Origin: Marichromatium purpuratum 984
GTDB lineage: Bacteria; Pseudomonadota; Gammaproteobacteria; Chromatiales; Chromatiaceae
Direction: 5' to 3'
Length of the DNA: 64,000 bases
Assembly: GCF_000224005.2 (NCBI RefSeq)
Contig: NZ_CP007031.1
Location: 1,386,001-1,450,000, forward strand
Shown here: positions 8,680 through 17,165 of the stretch, one piece after another
Position numbering within the stretch: the stretch's first letter is position 1
How the letters are laid out: every line of letters starts with the position of its first letter
Notes under the pieces: generated by a model
Databases searched by the model: none
Told to the model about the DNA's origin: nothing
What the model saw: the letters and a program-made list of their open reading frames with translations, nothing else
Made by a program: the position numbers and the translations under genes

Positions 8680-9366
8680 ATGGAGATCCATACCGGGGTC
8701 GGTGCGTCGCTTCGGCCCTCTCCCGCGCCCGCTGCCGACTCCTCCGGTGGCGCCACCCGCCAGCAAGAGACGGCATCCACCGTTGGGCGTGAAGCCAACG
8801 AGGACGCACAGCCCCGCCCCGCAGAGCAGCCAGAACAGACGCCCACGCCAGAAGAGCTGCGGCTGATCGAGCAGTTGCGCCAGCGCGACCGTGAGGTACG
8901 CGCACACGAGCAGGCGCATGTGGCCGCGGGTGGGCGTTATGTCACCGGCGGTCCTACCTATACCTATCAAACCGGCCCAGACGGGCGTCAGTATGCGATC
9001 GGCGGTGAGGTGCAGATCGATACCTCCGAGGAGGCCGATCCGGCGGCGACGCTGGAGAAGGCCGAGACCGTGTTGCGCGCTGCCTTGGCGCCCGCGGAGC
9101 CTTCCAGCCAGGATCAGCGGGTTGCCGCCCAGGCGCGCGCGATGCAGATCGAGGCGCAGCGCGAGATGCGTATTCTCGAGCAGGCGGATCAGGAAATGCG
9201 TCGAATGGATGGGGAAGCGTCGGCTGCACGGGCCGATGCGAATGCGCAGGATGCGAACTCCGCGGGCATGCTGGAGCCTGGGGTCGAGCGCGACCGACTC
9301 GAGCGCAGGATTGCCGGATTCTTTGCGCCCGCGCGCTCAGCCGAGCAAATCAACCAGTTCGCCTGA
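8680..9366 (+). CDS. SprA-related putative metalloprotease (CJM1_0395-type)
   Basis: 228 residues with a low-complexity Pro/Ala/Gln N-terminus (1-60) and a conserved block REVRAHEQAHVAAGG. Here H76-E77-Q-A-H80 is an HExxH zinc site, followed by GGPTYTYQTGPDGRQYAIGGEV. This block is the hallmark of the SprA-related family annotated as putative metalloproteases. The C-terminal third is Ala/Glu/Arg-rich and probably helical. No signal peptide is seen. The family's function is unknown; members often lie near flagellar or surface genes. It is a single gene, with an imperfect hairpin downstream. Confidence 0.8.
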   Translation: MEIHTGVGASLRPSPAPAADSSGGATRQQETASTVGREANEDAQPRPAEQPEQTPTPEELRLIEQLRQRDREVRAHEQAHVAAGGRYVTGGPTYTYQTGPDGRQYAIGGEVQIDTSEEADPAATLEKAETVLRAALAPAEPSSQDQRVAAQARAMQIEAQREMRILEQADQEMRRMDGEASAARADANAQDANSAGMLEPGVERDRLERRIAGFFAPARSAEQINQFA

Positions 9367-9433
9367 GTCCTGAGGTGGTCATCACCCCGAGCGCCGATCT
9401 GGTGTTGTCGCCTGGCGGGGCTGTGTCGGCAGG

Positions 9434-9477
9434 GGGGCACGTGTCCCGTCAGGAGTCCCTGGCAGGACACGCGCCCC
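9434..9477. terminator. Hairpin between convergent genes
   Basis: GGGGCACGTGTCC pairs with GGACACGCGCCCC (12 of 13 positions) around an 18-base loop, midway between two convergent genes. There is no T-tract, so a termination role for either strand is only plausible. Confidence 0.4.
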
Positions 9478-9498
9478 TGTGCTGCGAAGCGTCACGAT

Positions 9499-9729
9499 TC
9501 AGGCGGTGACGTTGATGTTGCGCCCGACATTCTCCGGCAGTCCTCGTGTGCTCGAGGGTTCCTGTGGGGCCTGCTGGGGTGTCAGCGATTGGTCGACCTG
9601 CTCTGAGGCCTGTTGTGCCTGAGTATCGAGTGCCTGGTTGAGCGATGCCGCACTCGTGTCGTTCGAGGTCTTGCTGCCGGCCATCGTGTTGGTCACGGTG
9701 GCGACGCCTGCCATCGATGAGATGTCCAT
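9499..9729 (-). CDS. YjfB-like putative motility protein
   Basis: A 76-residue protein starting MDISSMAGVATVTNTMAG and ending ENVGRNINVTA. Short proteins with an MD(I/V)SS start, a middle segment with Ala/Gln/Leu (ALDTQAQQA) and a G-x-N-(I/V)-N-x-x-A ending are annotated as YjfB-family putative motility proteins. The length fits. The role is unknown. A weak GGGA lies before the ATG. It is the only minus-strand gene in this stretch and converges on the metalloprotease gene. Confidence 0.65.
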   Translation of the reverse strand: MDISSMAGVATVTNTMAGSKTSNDTSAASLNQALDTQAQQASEQVDQSLTPQQAPQEPSSTRGLPENVGRNINVTA

Positions 9730-10132
9730 GATCGAATCCCGTGTTCTCTGTGTGTCGATAGGCGATGCCAGGGGCTTGCCGGTTGTCTGTTGCTGCGTCT
9801 GTACCTGTCCAGCATCGCGATAAACCGCGGCCGACTCCCAATCCTCTCGGGGGCGGTATCGCGGCGTCCTGCGCGAACTCGGGACGTTAAATCCCTCATC
9901 TGCGATGACTGCGGTCTACTTAAACTGTAGACCAAGGTAGCTATCCTTGGCGTCGGATGGCGCACAGTCCGGGGAGACGGTGTGTTTGCCATGTCGACTA
10001 TTGCTTGAGGGCGAGCCTGTGTAGACTCAAGTTCGTGGTGCTCGGGTCGTTATCGAGGGGGGAGGCGATGTCGGCGTCTCCGTGCGGGATGCCAGCCTCG
10101 GCTCCCGGCGACAATGATCCTGGAGTCGAACG
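9730..10132. other. Intergenic region with two adjacent palindromes
   Basis: About 400 bases with no convincing gene. At 9913-9933, GGTCTAC and GTAGACC flank a 7-base TTAAACT loop. Directly after, 9932-9950 (CCAAGGTAGCTATCCTTGG) is a nearly perfect 19-bp palindrome. They lie in the most AT-rich part of the region, upstream of the divergent genes at 9729 and 10133, so operator sites are possible. An ATG at 10068 has a good ribosome site (GGGGGGAGG), but its frame does not look coding. Confidence 0.5.
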
Positions 10133-10450
10133 ATGCTCGAGCAAGGTCCTCTCAGCCCCCGGTCAGGAACGTCGCCGCCGGCGCCGAATCTGTCTTTGCC
10201 ACAATCCTTGCTGAGCGGCTTTCGGCCCGCCTTCTGCGACGCGCGCAGCGGTGAGGTCAGATTATGTCGTACAGTCGATGGCGAGCTGGCCGAGGCGCAT
10301 ACGCTTGAGCATCTGCCGCAGGAATGGGTCGCCGAGTGTGATGGTGGCGGACGGCCGGTGCGGCTGCGTCCCGAGATTCGCGCGGGATTCCTGCGCGGGA
10401 TCGATTTCTGGCGTTTGTCGGACCTGTTGCGCCCCGCGCTGGATGCTTGA
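10133..10450 (+). CDS. Conserved-looking hypothetical protein
   Basis: 105 residues. A CTGGAG ribosome site lies at a good distance before the ATG. The N-terminal 25 residues are Pro/Ser-rich. The rest looks like a compact domain: SGFRPAFCDARSGEV, then LPQEWVAECDGGG and a C-terminal GFLRGIDFWRLSDLL. No signal peptide, membrane helix or cofactor motif is seen. I do not recognise the family. Position and orientation suggest it is transcribed with the PilZ gene that follows. Confidence 0.5.
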   Translation: MLEQGPLSPRSGTSPPAPNLSLPQSLLSGFRPAFCDARSGEVRLCRTVDGELAEAHTLEHLPQEWVAECDGGGRPVRLRPEIRAGFLRGIDFWRLSDLLRPALDA

Positions 10451-10522
10451 TCGATCGATATGCCCCGGCGGCTTTGGCTGCTGCGATTCAGTGATGCGTC
10501 TGGGGCCAAGGGGGTGGTGATA

Positions 10523-10813
10523 ATGGATTCAGACAGGCGGCGTCATCCACGATTGCCGATGCAGGTCGAGGTCGACCTCTTTCGGGCCGGCCGCCCGGCT
10601 CAGCGGGTCTGGACCAATGATCTCAGCGGTGGCGGGGTGATGATCTTGATGGATGACACCGACCGCCCCGCAGTTGGCAGCTGGGTCGAGCTGCAGGTGA
10701 CCGGAACCCTGGGGGCAGGTGAAACGCCGCCCCTGGTCAGGGCGCAGGTGGTACGCCACCTGCCTGATGGTCTGGCGCTCTCGTTCGATGAGGACGACGA
10801 CTCCATGGCCTGA
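10523..10813 (+). CDS. PilZ domain protein (second copy)
   Basis: 96 residues forming a single PilZ domain. It has the arginine cluster RRRHPR at 5-10 and DLSGGG at 33-38, the two c-di-GMP-binding motifs. I chose ATG 10523, which has GGGGGTGG upstream and starts directly at the conserved MDSDRRRHPRLP. The longer open frame to 10460 adds a segment without family resemblance. It is likely a c-di-GMP effector and is distinct in sequence from the PilZ protein at 5948. Confidence 0.88.
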   Translation: MDSDRRRHPRLPMQVEVDLFRAGRPAQRVWTNDLSGGGVMILMDDTDRPAVGSWVELQVTGTLGAGETPPLVRAQVVRHLPDGLALSFDEDDDSMA

Positions 10814-10996
10814 TCCGGCACTCGCTCAAGATCTCTTGCAGGCTGCCGTTGTTGTTGCTGGGACGACGATCTGTAGCCTGCTCCCGCTGTGTCGGGATGA
10901 GGCCGACAGGGGCGTGTCCGGACGGAGTCCACACGCCGATCAAGCGCGCGATCCCCTGAGGCCGTCTCGTTCGCGCGCGCATCGGGAGTCGATGTC

Positions 10997-11959
10997 ATGC
11001 TTGCCGCCCGCACTACCACCCTGTTCGCTACCGAGCCCTTCCCCATGCGGCCTGCGCATCCGTTGGCGCCGACCGCGACCACCCCGGCCACCCCGCAAGT
11101 CGCCACCGCCTCGGCACCGACCGAGGACATCGTTGCCGAGGTCGCCACGCGTATCAATACCGATCAGGACTATCAGATCCTGCGCAAGTCCTTCGATCTC
11201 GAAAAGATCGCGACTCCTCTGGCCGACGGCCAGTCCGGGACGCTTGATACCCGCGCGACACGGATCAAGGAGCGGGTGATGAATGCCCAGGTCCGGCTCG
11301 CCCAGGAGCAGATCCATCGTCGTCTGGCCGAACTCGAACTCTCCTGGCAGAGCAGTAGCAGTCTGCGGCTCGAATTCGGTGGCAGTGATCTGCAGTCGCT
11401 CGAGTTTGCCCAGATGCAGAGTTTCAGCTTGAGTCTACAGACCGGTCCAGGCGGCGTGGCCGTACGTGATCCCCTGGTGCTCGACCTCTCCGGTGAGGGT
11501 CTCCAGACCACCGGGATCGAGGCCGGGGTGAGCTTTGATCTCGATGCCGACGGTCAAGCCGAACAGGTCAGTTTCGTCACCGGTGGAACCTGGGCGCTAG
11601 CGCTCGATCGTAACGGCAATGGTCAGATCGACGACGGTCGAGAGCTGTTCGGTGATCAGAACGGTGCTGCCCACGGCTTCGGCGAGCTGGCGCGTTATGA
11701 TTCAAACGGAGATGGGCAGATCAATGCCGATGACCCGGTGTTCGGTGCCTTGCGACTGCTGCAGATCAGGCCCGACGGTACTCAGGTTCAGCGCACCCTG
11801 GCCGAGGCATCGATCCAGTCCCTGGAGACCGGCTATCAGCATACCCGCAAGGCGCTCAATGCCTATGATGTCGTCGCCCAGACCGGCCAGTTCGTGCGTG
11901 AAGACGGTTCGCGCGGTGAACTCGCTGATGTGCTGCTGGGCTATCGGGCCGAGGCGTGA
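10997..11959 (+). CDS. Protein with EF-hand-like calcium loops
   Basis: 320 residues with no signal peptide. Residues 1-130 are helical and polar. Residues 150-290 contain LDLSGEGLQTTG, DLDADGQAEQ, ALDRNGNGQIDDGRELFGD (near 205) and YDSNGDGQINADD (near 235). The last two are EF-hand/dockerin-style D-x-N-x-D/N-G calcium loops. The same arrangement of a central beta domain and calcium loops recurs in a group of proteobacterial proteins, some linked to RTX-like secretion. No glycine-rich RTX repeats are present. GGGAG precedes the ATG. Calcium binding is likely, but the function is unknown. Confidence 0.7.
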   Translation: MLAARTTTLFATEPFPMRPAHPLAPTATTPATPQVATASAPTEDIVAEVATRINTDQDYQILRKSFDLEKIATPLADGQSGTLDTRATRIKERVMNAQVRLAQEQIHRRLAELELSWQSSSSLRLEFGGSDLQSLEFAQMQSFSLSLQTGPGGVAVRDPLVLDLSGEGLQTTGIEAGVSFDLDADGQAEQVSFVTGGTWALALDRNGNGQIDDGRELFGDQNGAAHGFGELARYDSNGDGQINADDPVFGALRLLQIRPDGTQVQRTLAEASIQSLETGYQHTRKALNAYDVVAQTGQFVREDGSRGELADVLLGYRAEA

Positions 11960-12081
11960 TCGCCGTGCTGCTCCCGTCATGAGACACATGACACCGCTGA
12001 TGCGTAGCGATGCTGGACGCAGGTGCGATACTGCTAGACTATGTGCGATCACCGCCTTGTCGACTGTTCAGGTAGCACCCA

Positions 12082-13293
12082 ATGTCCCAGACGCTCGAGG
12101 TCCTCTCACTGCTCGCCGAGATGGACATCACCAAGGATCTCCCCCAGACCGCGCGCGAGGAGCTGGCCGCACACTGTGGTTTTGGAGAGGTCCCGGCCAA
12201 GCAGCGCATCCGCCTGACCGAATCAGGGGGGCAGCGGCTGTTCCTGGTCGACGGTCACCTGGTGCGTCTGACCGACGGTTCGGGCGAACGCTTCCAGAGC
12301 TTTCGCGGCCTGAGTGATCCGATCGAGGTGTTCGATGGCGTGACGCGTGGTGAGTCGATGATCGTCACCGAGAGCCCCTGTCTGTTGCTCAAGGTGTCCT
12401 CGGCGGCGCTCGAGGCGGCGCAGCAATCGGGGCTGGAGGTCAGCGATATCGAACTCGATGCCACCGAGGGCGAGTTCCTCGCCGAACTCTACGGCTTGAT
12501 CTCCGATAATCGACTCGAGCTGCCGGCGCGGCCAGAGGTGGCGTTCAAGATCCAGGAACTCACCAACGACCCCGACGCCGGGATCGTCGAATTGACCGAA
12601 GTGATCCAGAGCGACGGGACCATCGCCGGCGCTCTGCTGCATGCCACCAACAGCCCGCTGTTCCGCGCCACCAAGCAGATCCAGTCGGTACGAGACGCGG
12701 TGCTACGGCTGGGATTTCGCAACACCCGGATGCTGACCACCAACCTCGCATTGCGCCAGGCCTTCAAGGCGCGTCACGCGGTCACCCGCGAGGCGATGCA
12801 GCAGGTCTGGGCCGATGGCGTGCTGTGCTCGGCCTACAGCTACCTGCTGGCCGAGACGCTCGGGTTGCTGCATCGCGAACGAGCGCTGCTCGCCGGTCTG
12901 GTGGCCGGGATCGGCGCCGTGCCCATCATCCAGTTCATCGAGATGCGCGACCCCGACCCCAGTCCTGAACTCATCGCCTCTCTGGTCGACAAACTCAGTG
13001 GTATCACCGGCGTCCTGGTGATCAACTACTGGGGGTTGGGCGAGGACCTGGTCGCGGTGGCCGAGCACTCGTACGACTGGTCCTATGTCGCGCCCGAGCC
13101 CGATTATGCAAGCATCGCCATCGTTGCCCGCTGGGCGGCACTACAGAGCGAGGGCAGGGATCATCCGGAGGCGAGCCAGGTTCCGGCATTCGCCACCCTG
13201 GGGTTGACCCTGCCCGCGCCCGGTGAGCCAATCGGCGAGCTGGCCTCGAGCACCGAAACGCTGGAGTCGCTGAAGATGATGTTCGATGTCTGA
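12082..13293 (+). CDS. HDOD protein with N-terminal cyclic-nucleotide-binding-like domain
   Basis: 403 residues. The first ~120 residues look like a cNMP-binding beta-roll (QRLFLVDGHLVRLTDGSGERFQSF, then ESMIVTESPCLLLKVSS), without the full phosphate-binding cassette. Residues about 140-340 form an HDOD domain: ELPARPEVAFKIQELTNDPDAGIVELTEVIQSDGTIAGALLHATNSPLF, in which the catalytic HD of true HD phosphohydrolases is absent. HDOD proteins are non-enzymatic signalling adaptors found with c-di-GMP and chemotaxis systems. It is the first of three HDOD proteins in this 6-kb area and precedes a second one in the same direction. Confidence 0.85.
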   Translation: MSQTLEVLSLLAEMDITKDLPQTAREELAAHCGFGEVPAKQRIRLTESGGQRLFLVDGHLVRLTDGSGERFQSFRGLSDPIEVFDGVTRGESMIVTESPCLLLKVSSAALEAAQQSGLEVSDIELDATEGEFLAELYGLISDNRLELPARPEVAFKIQELTNDPDAGIVELTEVIQSDGTIAGALLHATNSPLFRATKQIQSVRDAVLRLGFRNTRMLTTNLALRQAFKARHAVTREAMQQVWADGVLCSAYSYLLAETLGLLHRERALLAGLVAGIGAVPIIQFIEMRDPDPSPELIASLVDKLSGITGVLVINYWGLGEDLVAVAEHSYDWSYVAPEPDYASIAIVARWAALQSEGRDHPEASQVPAFATLGLTLPAPGEPIGELASSTETLESLKMMFDV

Positions 13294-13401
13294 TCCACTC
13301 CGCAGACGCGTTCGTCCCGGGGCCGTCCCCGGCCGTGTTTGCGATCCCGAGCCGCGCTTGGTGGTTGTCTGGTGCTCGGGACGATACTGGAGGATTGGCG
13401 C

Positions 13402-14265
13402 GTGTCCGCGATGACCATCGAAGGCCTGGTAAAGAACACGGGGCGGCTGCTGGCCATCCCTCGCGTGGTTGGCGAGGTGATGAAGCTGCTCGACGACCCC
13501 GACAGCCCGCAGCGCGAGATCGCCTCGCGGCTGGAGCAGGACCCTGCGCTGGTGGCGATCCTGCTGCGATTGGCCAACAGCCCGGCATTCGCGCCGGCAC
13601 GCACCGTCGACTCGGTCGAGCGCGCGCTGGCCCTGCTCGGACGTGAGCATGTGCGCAGACTGGTGATCGCCGGGGCGGTGACCCAGGCATCCGACCGCTT
13701 GCCGGTCCAGAACCTGTTGCCGCTCGAGGTCTTCTGGCACCACTCGGCCTATTGCGCGGTGATCGCACGCCTGCTTGCCGAGGAGCGCTCGCGGGCCCTG
13801 GCCGGTACCGTATTCCTCGGTGGCTTGCTGCATGATCTCGGTCAGCTGGTGCTGTTCTCCGAGGTGCCCGAGGAGGCGCACCGCGCCTTTCTCAGCAGCC
13901 TCGACGCCCCCAACGAGATCTCGCCACAGGCGGCCGAGCAGGTCGAACTCGGCTTTGATCACGCCGAACTCGGTGGCGCCCTGGCCGAGCGCTGGGGGTT
14001 GCCCGAGTCGCTGTGCGCCTGTTTGCGTTATCATCATGCCCCGCTGGAGGCGCCCGCCGAGCACTTCGAGGCGGTCGCCATCGTCCATCTCGCCAACACC
14101 GGGGCCCATCTCGCCGAACTCGACTCGCGTGACTGGAACGATGCGCCGCCGATCGTTCCCGAAGTCTGGGAACGTGTGAGGGTGACCCCGGAGCAGTTGC
14201 TTGCCAGCCTCGATGCCGCGCAGTACCAGGTCTGTGCAGTCGAGGCATTGCGCGATCCCGGCTGA
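13402..14265 (+). CDS. HDOD domain protein
   Basis: 287 residues from GTG 13402, chosen because a GGAGG ribosome site lies seven bases upstream. The ATG at 13411 and the longer TTG frame are less well placed. The HDOD domain covers about 15-215: IPRVVGEVMKLLDDPDS, QDPALVAILLRLANSPAF and GGLLHDLGQLVLF. Unlike most HDOD proteins it retains an H-D pair in HDLG, and a later RYHHAPLEAP resembles an HD-type ligand region. Catalysis is uncertain. It follows the first HDOD gene by about 110 bases and converges on the ZorB-like gene. Confidence 0.85.
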   Translation: MSAMTIEGLVKNTGRLLAIPRVVGEVMKLLDDPDSPQREIASRLEQDPALVAILLRLANSPAFAPARTVDSVERALALLGREHVRRLVIAGAVTQASDRLPVQNLLPLEVFWHHSAYCAVIARLLAEERSRALAGTVFLGGLLHDLGQLVLFSEVPEEAHRAFLSSLDAPNEISPQAAEQVELGFDHAELGGALAERWGLPESLCACLRYHHAPLEAPAEHFEAVAIVHLANTGAHLAELDSRDWNDAPPIVPEVWERVRVTPEQLLASLDAAQYQVCAVEALRDPG

Positions 14266-14290
14266 GCCTCGCGCTGCTCATGCGTCGACC

Positions 14291-15019
14291 TCAGGGTGTT
14301 GCGGCGACATTGAGTCCGGTGGGTGCCAGCAGCCGGTCCTCGAAGTTGGTCAGCACGCTGAACTCCACCCGGCGCGAGGCGATCGGGTCCTCGTGTCCGG
14401 TAGCGTCGAGCACCAGTCGTGACGAGGACAGCCCCACCGCGGCCACCCGGTACCTGAACCACTGCTCGTAACGCAACGCTTCGAGTCCATAGGCGAAGCG
14501 CAGCACTGCGCGGGTGCGTTTCTGACTGAGTTCCATGTTGGCGAAATAGGCCTCGAGCGGGCTGCTTCCCGGCGCCCACTCGCTGGAGGTGTGGCCCTCG
14601 ATGCGGATCTCGCGGATCACCGTGCTGAACGGGCGCAGGCGCGCGACATAGCGTGGCAGGAAGTCGCTGAGGATGGCCTCGAACTCGGGCTTGATCCGCG
14701 ACGAGCTGCGATCGAAGAGCACGTCTGGCTCGCGAAAGCGCAGCGTCAGTGTGTCGCGCTCGAGTTCGGCGTTCCACCGTGGCAGATCATCGACGAACTC
14801 GTCTTCCAGCGCGTGATAGATCGCCTGGCGCAGTTCGGCCGCGGAGGTGCGCACCTCGGTCTCGACCTCGTGGGCGCGCTCGATCTGCACCATGTGGAGC
14901 AGGGCGAGGAAGAGGAAGATCATCATCAGCGAGGCCATCAGGTCGGAGACCACCAGCCAGTGGCTGTCGCCCTCGTGATGCGGGTGGTGTCCGGGGCGGC
15001 GTTGCGAGAGTGTGCTCAT
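14291..15019 (-). CDS. ZorB/MotB-like stator subunit with OmpA domain
   Basis: 242 residues. A short cytoplasmic N-terminus leads into one membrane helix, SHWLVVSDLMASLMMIFLFLALLHM, with an ion-binding-type Asp26 as in MotB and ZorB. After a helical linker comes an OmpA/MotB peptidoglycan-binding domain (about 105-230), with IEGHTSSEW, LSQKRTRAVL and ASRRVEFSV. Such proteins pair with a MotA/ExbB-type partner to form 5:2 ion-driven motors anchored in peptidoglycan. The ATG overlaps the stop of the ZorA-like gene (ATGA), so the two are coupled. The OmpA domain is more like ZorB than flagellar MotB, which is separately encoded at 16291. The role of this pair is unknown. Confidence 0.8.
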   Translation of the reverse strand: MSTLSQRRPGHHPHHEGDSHWLVVSDLMASLMMIFLFLALLHMVQIERAHEVETEVRTSAAELRQAIYHALEDEFVDDLPRWNAELERDTLTLRFREPDVLFDRSSSRIKPEFEAILSDFLPRYVARLRPFSTVIREIRIEGHTSSEWAPGSSPLEAYFANMELSQKRTRAVLRFAYGLEALRYEQWFRYRVAAVGLSSSRLVLDATGHEDPIASRRVEFSVLTNFEDRLLAPTGLNVAATP

Positions 15020-16107
15020 GCCCCGGCTCCCGCGGTCAGCGCGGCGCCGCGCGTGGGGGTGCTCTGGGCGATGCGTCGCTGTGCCTCGAGCGCCGAGAGC
15101 ACCGCGTTCTCGATGTTCTCGAGCATCGCCTTGAGCCGGGTGTCCATCGCCGGGAAGGCCTCCTTGGCGCGGTCACGCAGCTCGGCGATGCCGCCCAGCA
15201 GGGATTCGAGTTCCATGGTCTCGCGTCTCAGTCCGGCCATGGTCGTCTCCTGGTCCTCGACATGACGCGAGATCTGCATTGCCTGGCGGGTGAGCGCCTC
15301 GATCGCGGTCTGTGACTGACCGACGGCGCCGACGGCGTGGTCGAGCTGATCGCCGAGCGCCTGCATGTGCTGGCGATACTGCTCCTGCCACTGCAGCAGC
15401 TTGCCGACCGAGTCGTCGAGCCGGCGGAAGTTCTCGCCGAACTGCACCCCGAGCTTGTCGTTGAAGTCGCGGATCGCGCCCTCGAGGGCCTCGATCAGCT
15501 GGCGTGAGCCCATCTCGCCGAGCCGACGGGCGAAGTCGTCGAGCTGGCCGAGCAGCCGCGCGTGATGTGCCTCCAGGGTCTGGGACAGATCGTGATCGAA
15601 GTGCTCCAGGCGCCGTTCGAGCGCCTGGGTGGCGGCGAGCTGGGCGCGGGCGGTCTCGGCCTGGTGTTCGCCGAGCGCCACCAATCGCTCGAGGGCGTCG
15701 AGTTCCGGACGCTCGACCTTGGTCGCGGCGCCCGACTGCATCTGCGCCGACGCGGTCTCGGTGCCGAGCAGCAGCACCAGGCGCAGGATGGCGCCGAGCA
15801 GGATGCCGATGATACTGGTGACGAAAGCGAGCTTGAGTCCGTCGAGCAGCACCGGGATGCTGTACTCGATGTTGCGCACGTCGAATTCCAGCAGCCCGAT
15901 GGCGATGCCGAGGAAGGTGCCGAGGATTCCCAGCGTGGTCAGCAGGGTGGGCGCACCACGATAGAACTCCTCGCCGCGACCACGACCGATCGCCGCCAGC
16001 GCCGCGCCGAAGAGTGCGAGCAGCAGCAGGGTGAAGGCGCCGATCACCGCCATCGCGTTGAGCTGGTGAAGGGCCGAGAGTACGCCGAGTGCGATTGATT
16101 CGAGCAT
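15016..16107 (-). CDS. ZorA/MotA-like stator subunit with long coiled-coil tail
   Basis: 363 residues. Three membrane helices lie at about 17-40, 52-75 and 88-115. The second has the MotA/TolQ/ExbB channel motif LLTTLGILGTFLGIAIGLLEFD, typical of the ZorA branch, followed by IPVLLDGLKLAFVTSIIGILLGAI. From about 120 to the end the protein is a continuous, heptad-rich helical tail (LERLVALGEHQAETARAQLA onward), with FGENFRRLDDSVGKLLQWQEQY as a ZorA-like segment. In Zorya defence, ZorA tails reach deep into the cytoplasm and relay a signal to nuclease effectors. Here the tail is shorter than in E. coli ZorA, and no zorC, zorD or zorE lies nearby. It is the first gene of a two-gene unit. Confidence 0.8.
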   Translation of the reverse strand: MLESIALGVLSALHQLNAMAVIGAFTLLLLALFGAALAAIGRGRGEEFYRGAPTLLTTLGILGTFLGIAIGLLEFDVRNIEYSIPVLLDGLKLAFVTSIIGILLGAILRLVLLLGTETASAQMQSGAATKVERPELDALERLVALGEHQAETARAQLAATQALERRLEHFDHDLSQTLEAHHARLLGQLDDFARRLGEMGSRQLIEALEGAIRDFNDKLGVQFGENFRRLDDSVGKLLQWQEQYRQHMQALGDQLDHAVGAVGQSQTAIEALTRQAMQISRHVEDQETTMAGLRRETMELESLLGGIAELRDRAKEAFPAMDTRLKAMLENIENAVLSALEAQRRIAQSTPTRGAALTAGAGA

Positions 16108-16290
16108 GGTTGAGCGTCCGCCGGTTATCGGGTTCGGGGCCGTTCGGCCCTGGTCTGAAACCTGATAAGCAGGAAACGCGCCACCTCCTTGTTATCGTGT
16201 GGATGGATGGCGTGAGGGCAGCGTGCGTCAATAAGATGACGATCGCCGCCGACGCTCGGAAAGAAGGCGTCGCGATGACGACGCCCGAGT

Positions 16291-17160
16291 TCAGTCGCCG
16301 GGCAGTTCGAGGGTGGCGCTGTCGTGCTCGAAGACCGCCTCGGCGGTCTCCAGGCGCATCACCACGATGCTGATGCGGCGATTGATCGGCGCACCCGGAT
16401 CTTCGAGATCGGCCGGGGCGCTCGAACCCAATCCAACGATGCGTCCGACCTGCTCCTCGGCCATCCCGCCGGCGATCAGCGCGCGCCGGGCGGCGTTGGC
16501 GCGATCGGTCGACAGCTCCCAGTTGGTGTAATCCGGGTTGGTATAGGGGTGCGCGTCGGTGTGCCCGGAGATCGCGGTGGGGTTGGGGACCGTCTCGATC
16601 ATGGTGCCGATCTCTTCGAGAATGGCGGCGGCGTGGGGTAGCAGTCGGGCACTGCCGAGGTCGAACATCGGTCGATGCTCGCGATCGATGATCTGAATGC
16701 GCAGCCCCTCGGGAACGACATCGATCAGCAGTTGCTCCTTGTAGGGGGCGAGTGCGGCGCTGTCGTCGAGCGCCGCCTGCAGGCTGAGGCGCAGGCTTTC
16801 GAGTCGTGCGCTGTCGAGGCGTTGGGCCAGTGCTGCGAGCTGGGACGGACTCAACCCCTCGGGCGAGGGCGCAAAACCACCCTCGAAGTCGATGGTCGAG
16901 GGAGCGTTGCCGCTGCCCTCACCGGTCGGGACGGTGAGCACCGGGCTGCCGGCCTCGAACAGTGCCGGCTCCTGGAAATAGCCCGCGATCGCTGCGCGTT
17001 GCTTATCATCGGTGGCGTTGAGAATCCACAGGAGCAGGAAGAAGGCCATCATCGCGGTGGCGAAGTCGGCATAGGCGATCTTCCAGGCGCCGCCGTGATG
17101 GGCGCTCTTGCGGATCACCTTGCGGACGATCACTGGCTGTTTCTTCGGTTCGAGCGACAT
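16291..17160 (-). CDS. motB: Flagellar motor protein MotB
   Basis: 289 residues. The N-terminus KSAHHGGAWKIAYADFATAMMAFFLLLWIL contains the proton-binding Asp32 in the single membrane helix. The C-terminal OmpA domain (about 150-265) has ISGHTDAHPYTNPDYTNWELSTDRANAARRAL and RRISIVV. A plug and linker region lies between. MotB anchors the stator to peptidoglycan and forms the ion channel with MotA. It starts five bases after the motA stop codon. ATG 17160 is the natural start; the longer open frame upstream is the motA region in another frame. Confidence 0.95.
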   Translation of the reverse strand: MSLEPKKQPVIVRKVIRKSAHHGGAWKIAYADFATAMMAFFLLLWILNATDDKQRAAIAGYFQEPALFEAGSPVLTVPTGEGSGNAPSTIDFEGGFAPSPEGLSPSQLAALAQRLDSARLESLRLSLQAALDDSAALAPYKEQLLIDVVPEGLRIQIIDREHRPMFDLGSARLLPHAAAILEEIGTMIETVPNPTAISGHTDAHPYTNPDYTNWELSTDRANAARRALIAGGMAEEQVGRIVGLGSSAPADLEDPGAPINRRISIVVMRLETAEAVFEHDSATLELPGD

Positions 17161-17165
17161 CGTGG

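Noticed and set aside
9957..10214. 85-residue plus-strand frame upstream of the hypothetical gene at 10133
   Set aside because: Although an internal ATG at 10068 has a good ribosome site, the sequence is Cys/Arg-rich without coding character and overlaps the better-supported gene.
14291..16107. Complete Zorya defence system
   Set aside because: Only ZorA- and ZorB-like genes are present; neighbours are HDOD and flagellar stator genes, not zorC/D/E.
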